Shown piece after piece: positions 63,748 through 64,000 of a stretch of 64,000 bases of DNA. A model generated the notes under the pieces. That model saw only the letters and a program-made list of their open reading frames with translations, had not been told where the DNA came from and did not search any database. The position numbers and the translations under genes are program-made. The stretch comes from Hufsiella ginkgonis (lineage in GTDB: Bacteria; Bacteroidota; Bacteroidia; Sphingobacteriales; Sphingobacteriaceae). The stretch is from NCBI RefSeq assembly GCF_009834915.1, contig NZ_WVHS01000005.1:124001-188000 (forward strand). Direction: 5' to 3'. Within the stretch, counting starts at the first letter, position 1. Each line of letters starts with the position of its first letter.

Positions 63748-64000
63748 TATATTTCCCTGGGTTCGCGTTTAGCAAGTAATACAGCGCCGACCATTGCCGA
63801 GAGCAGCAACAGCGAAGACACTTCAAATGGCAGCAGGAAATCGTGGAACAACACCTGCCCGAGATTTTTCACCAGGCCGAGATTTGGTCGCTGTACTACT
63901 TCCTCATGTGCGCCGGCCGGTAAAAAGCCCGACCCTTTGAGCGCGCCCGCCAGTGTTACCAGCAGGCACATCCCGGCAACGATCCCCGCGATCTTCATCA
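63747..64000 (-). CDS. nuoJ: NADH-quinone oxidoreductase subunit J (5' end beyond window)
   Basis: The last 84 codons or so of a membrane protein that runs off the right edge. [21 protein letters not shown] and [15 protein letters not shown] are the C-terminal NuoJ motifs (fifth helix). Normal NuoJ is 160-200 residues, so the Met at 63998 is internal and not the start. Its stop overlaps the nuoK start. Confidence 0.88.
   Translation of the reverse strand, partial: MKIAGIVAGMCLLVTLAGALKGSGFLPAGAHEEVVQRPNLGLVKNLGQVLFHDFLLPFEVSSLLLLSAMVGAVLLAKREPREI

Noticed and set aside
1-64000. tRNA, rRNA, transposase or phage genes
   Set aside because: The intergenic gaps were read for cloverleaf-like sequence and the frames for mobile-element families; none was found by eye. 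A tRNA-scan would be the decisive check.

Overview
The window looks like a chromosome segment of a Bacteroidota bacterium, most likely Chitinophagaceae or a close relative. Support: type IX secretion parts (PorV, GldJ and a client with the gliding-associated C-terminal domain), phylum-specific families (DUF5606, Porin_10, the so-called 'asparagine synthetase B' family), Bacteroidota promoters (TTTG about 19-23 nt upstream of TAnnTTTG), and Gram-negative envelope genes (lpxK, gmhA). I saw no rRNA, tRNA, CRISPR array, transposase or phage gene.

Positions 1-15531 (minus strand) form one long exopolysaccharide or capsule operon that runs off the left edge. Export comes first: Wza-like lipoprotein, Wzc-like tyrosine kinase with a (Gly-Tyr)10 tail, and the ABC permease Wzm and ATPase Wzt. 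Then come a WavE-methyltransferase fusion, an unknown protein, a GDPD-like phosphodiesterase, a HAD phosphatase, two paralogous nucleotidyltransferases around a cupin, a second WavE protein, two methyltransferases, an alpha-1,2-fucosyltransferase (GT11) and a GT2-acyltransferase fusion. A good promoter lies at 15603-15632.

Positions 15532-21700 hold a short nucleotide-sugar dehydrogenase and a UDP-glucuronate-epimerase-like gene, flanked by two related 48-residue membrane proteins that I do not recognise. After these come a GH3 (NagZ-like) hydrolase, an OafA-type acyltransferase and a small lipoprotein.

Positions 21800-36100 are mostly core genes: glyS, gmhA, aconitase, a T9SS client, a DUF2892-type protein, rlmH, a small membrane protein, DUF5606, a cyclophilin, a GATase-like exported protein, a Porin_10 barrel, purine nucleoside phosphorylase and lpxK. 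Positions 36178-47884 are a second, looser glycan region: a GT4-GT2 fusion, three more glycosyltransferases, two methyltransferases and a Wzx-type flippase, interrupted by a tricorn-like S41 protease.

Positions 47960-64000 are core again: typA, a FeoB-associated small protein, ispF-porV divergent from gldJ, a biotinyl carrier protein, a DUF4159 protein, rsmE, a CorC/CNNM protein, ppa, a DedA protein, and the end of a complex I operon (nuoJ partial, K, L, M, N). The most interesting unexplained items are the pair of 48-residue membrane proteins, the nucleotidyltransferase/cupin/HAD/GDPD cassette, the enzyme fusions, and promoters placed so close to start codons that they predict leaderless mRNAs.
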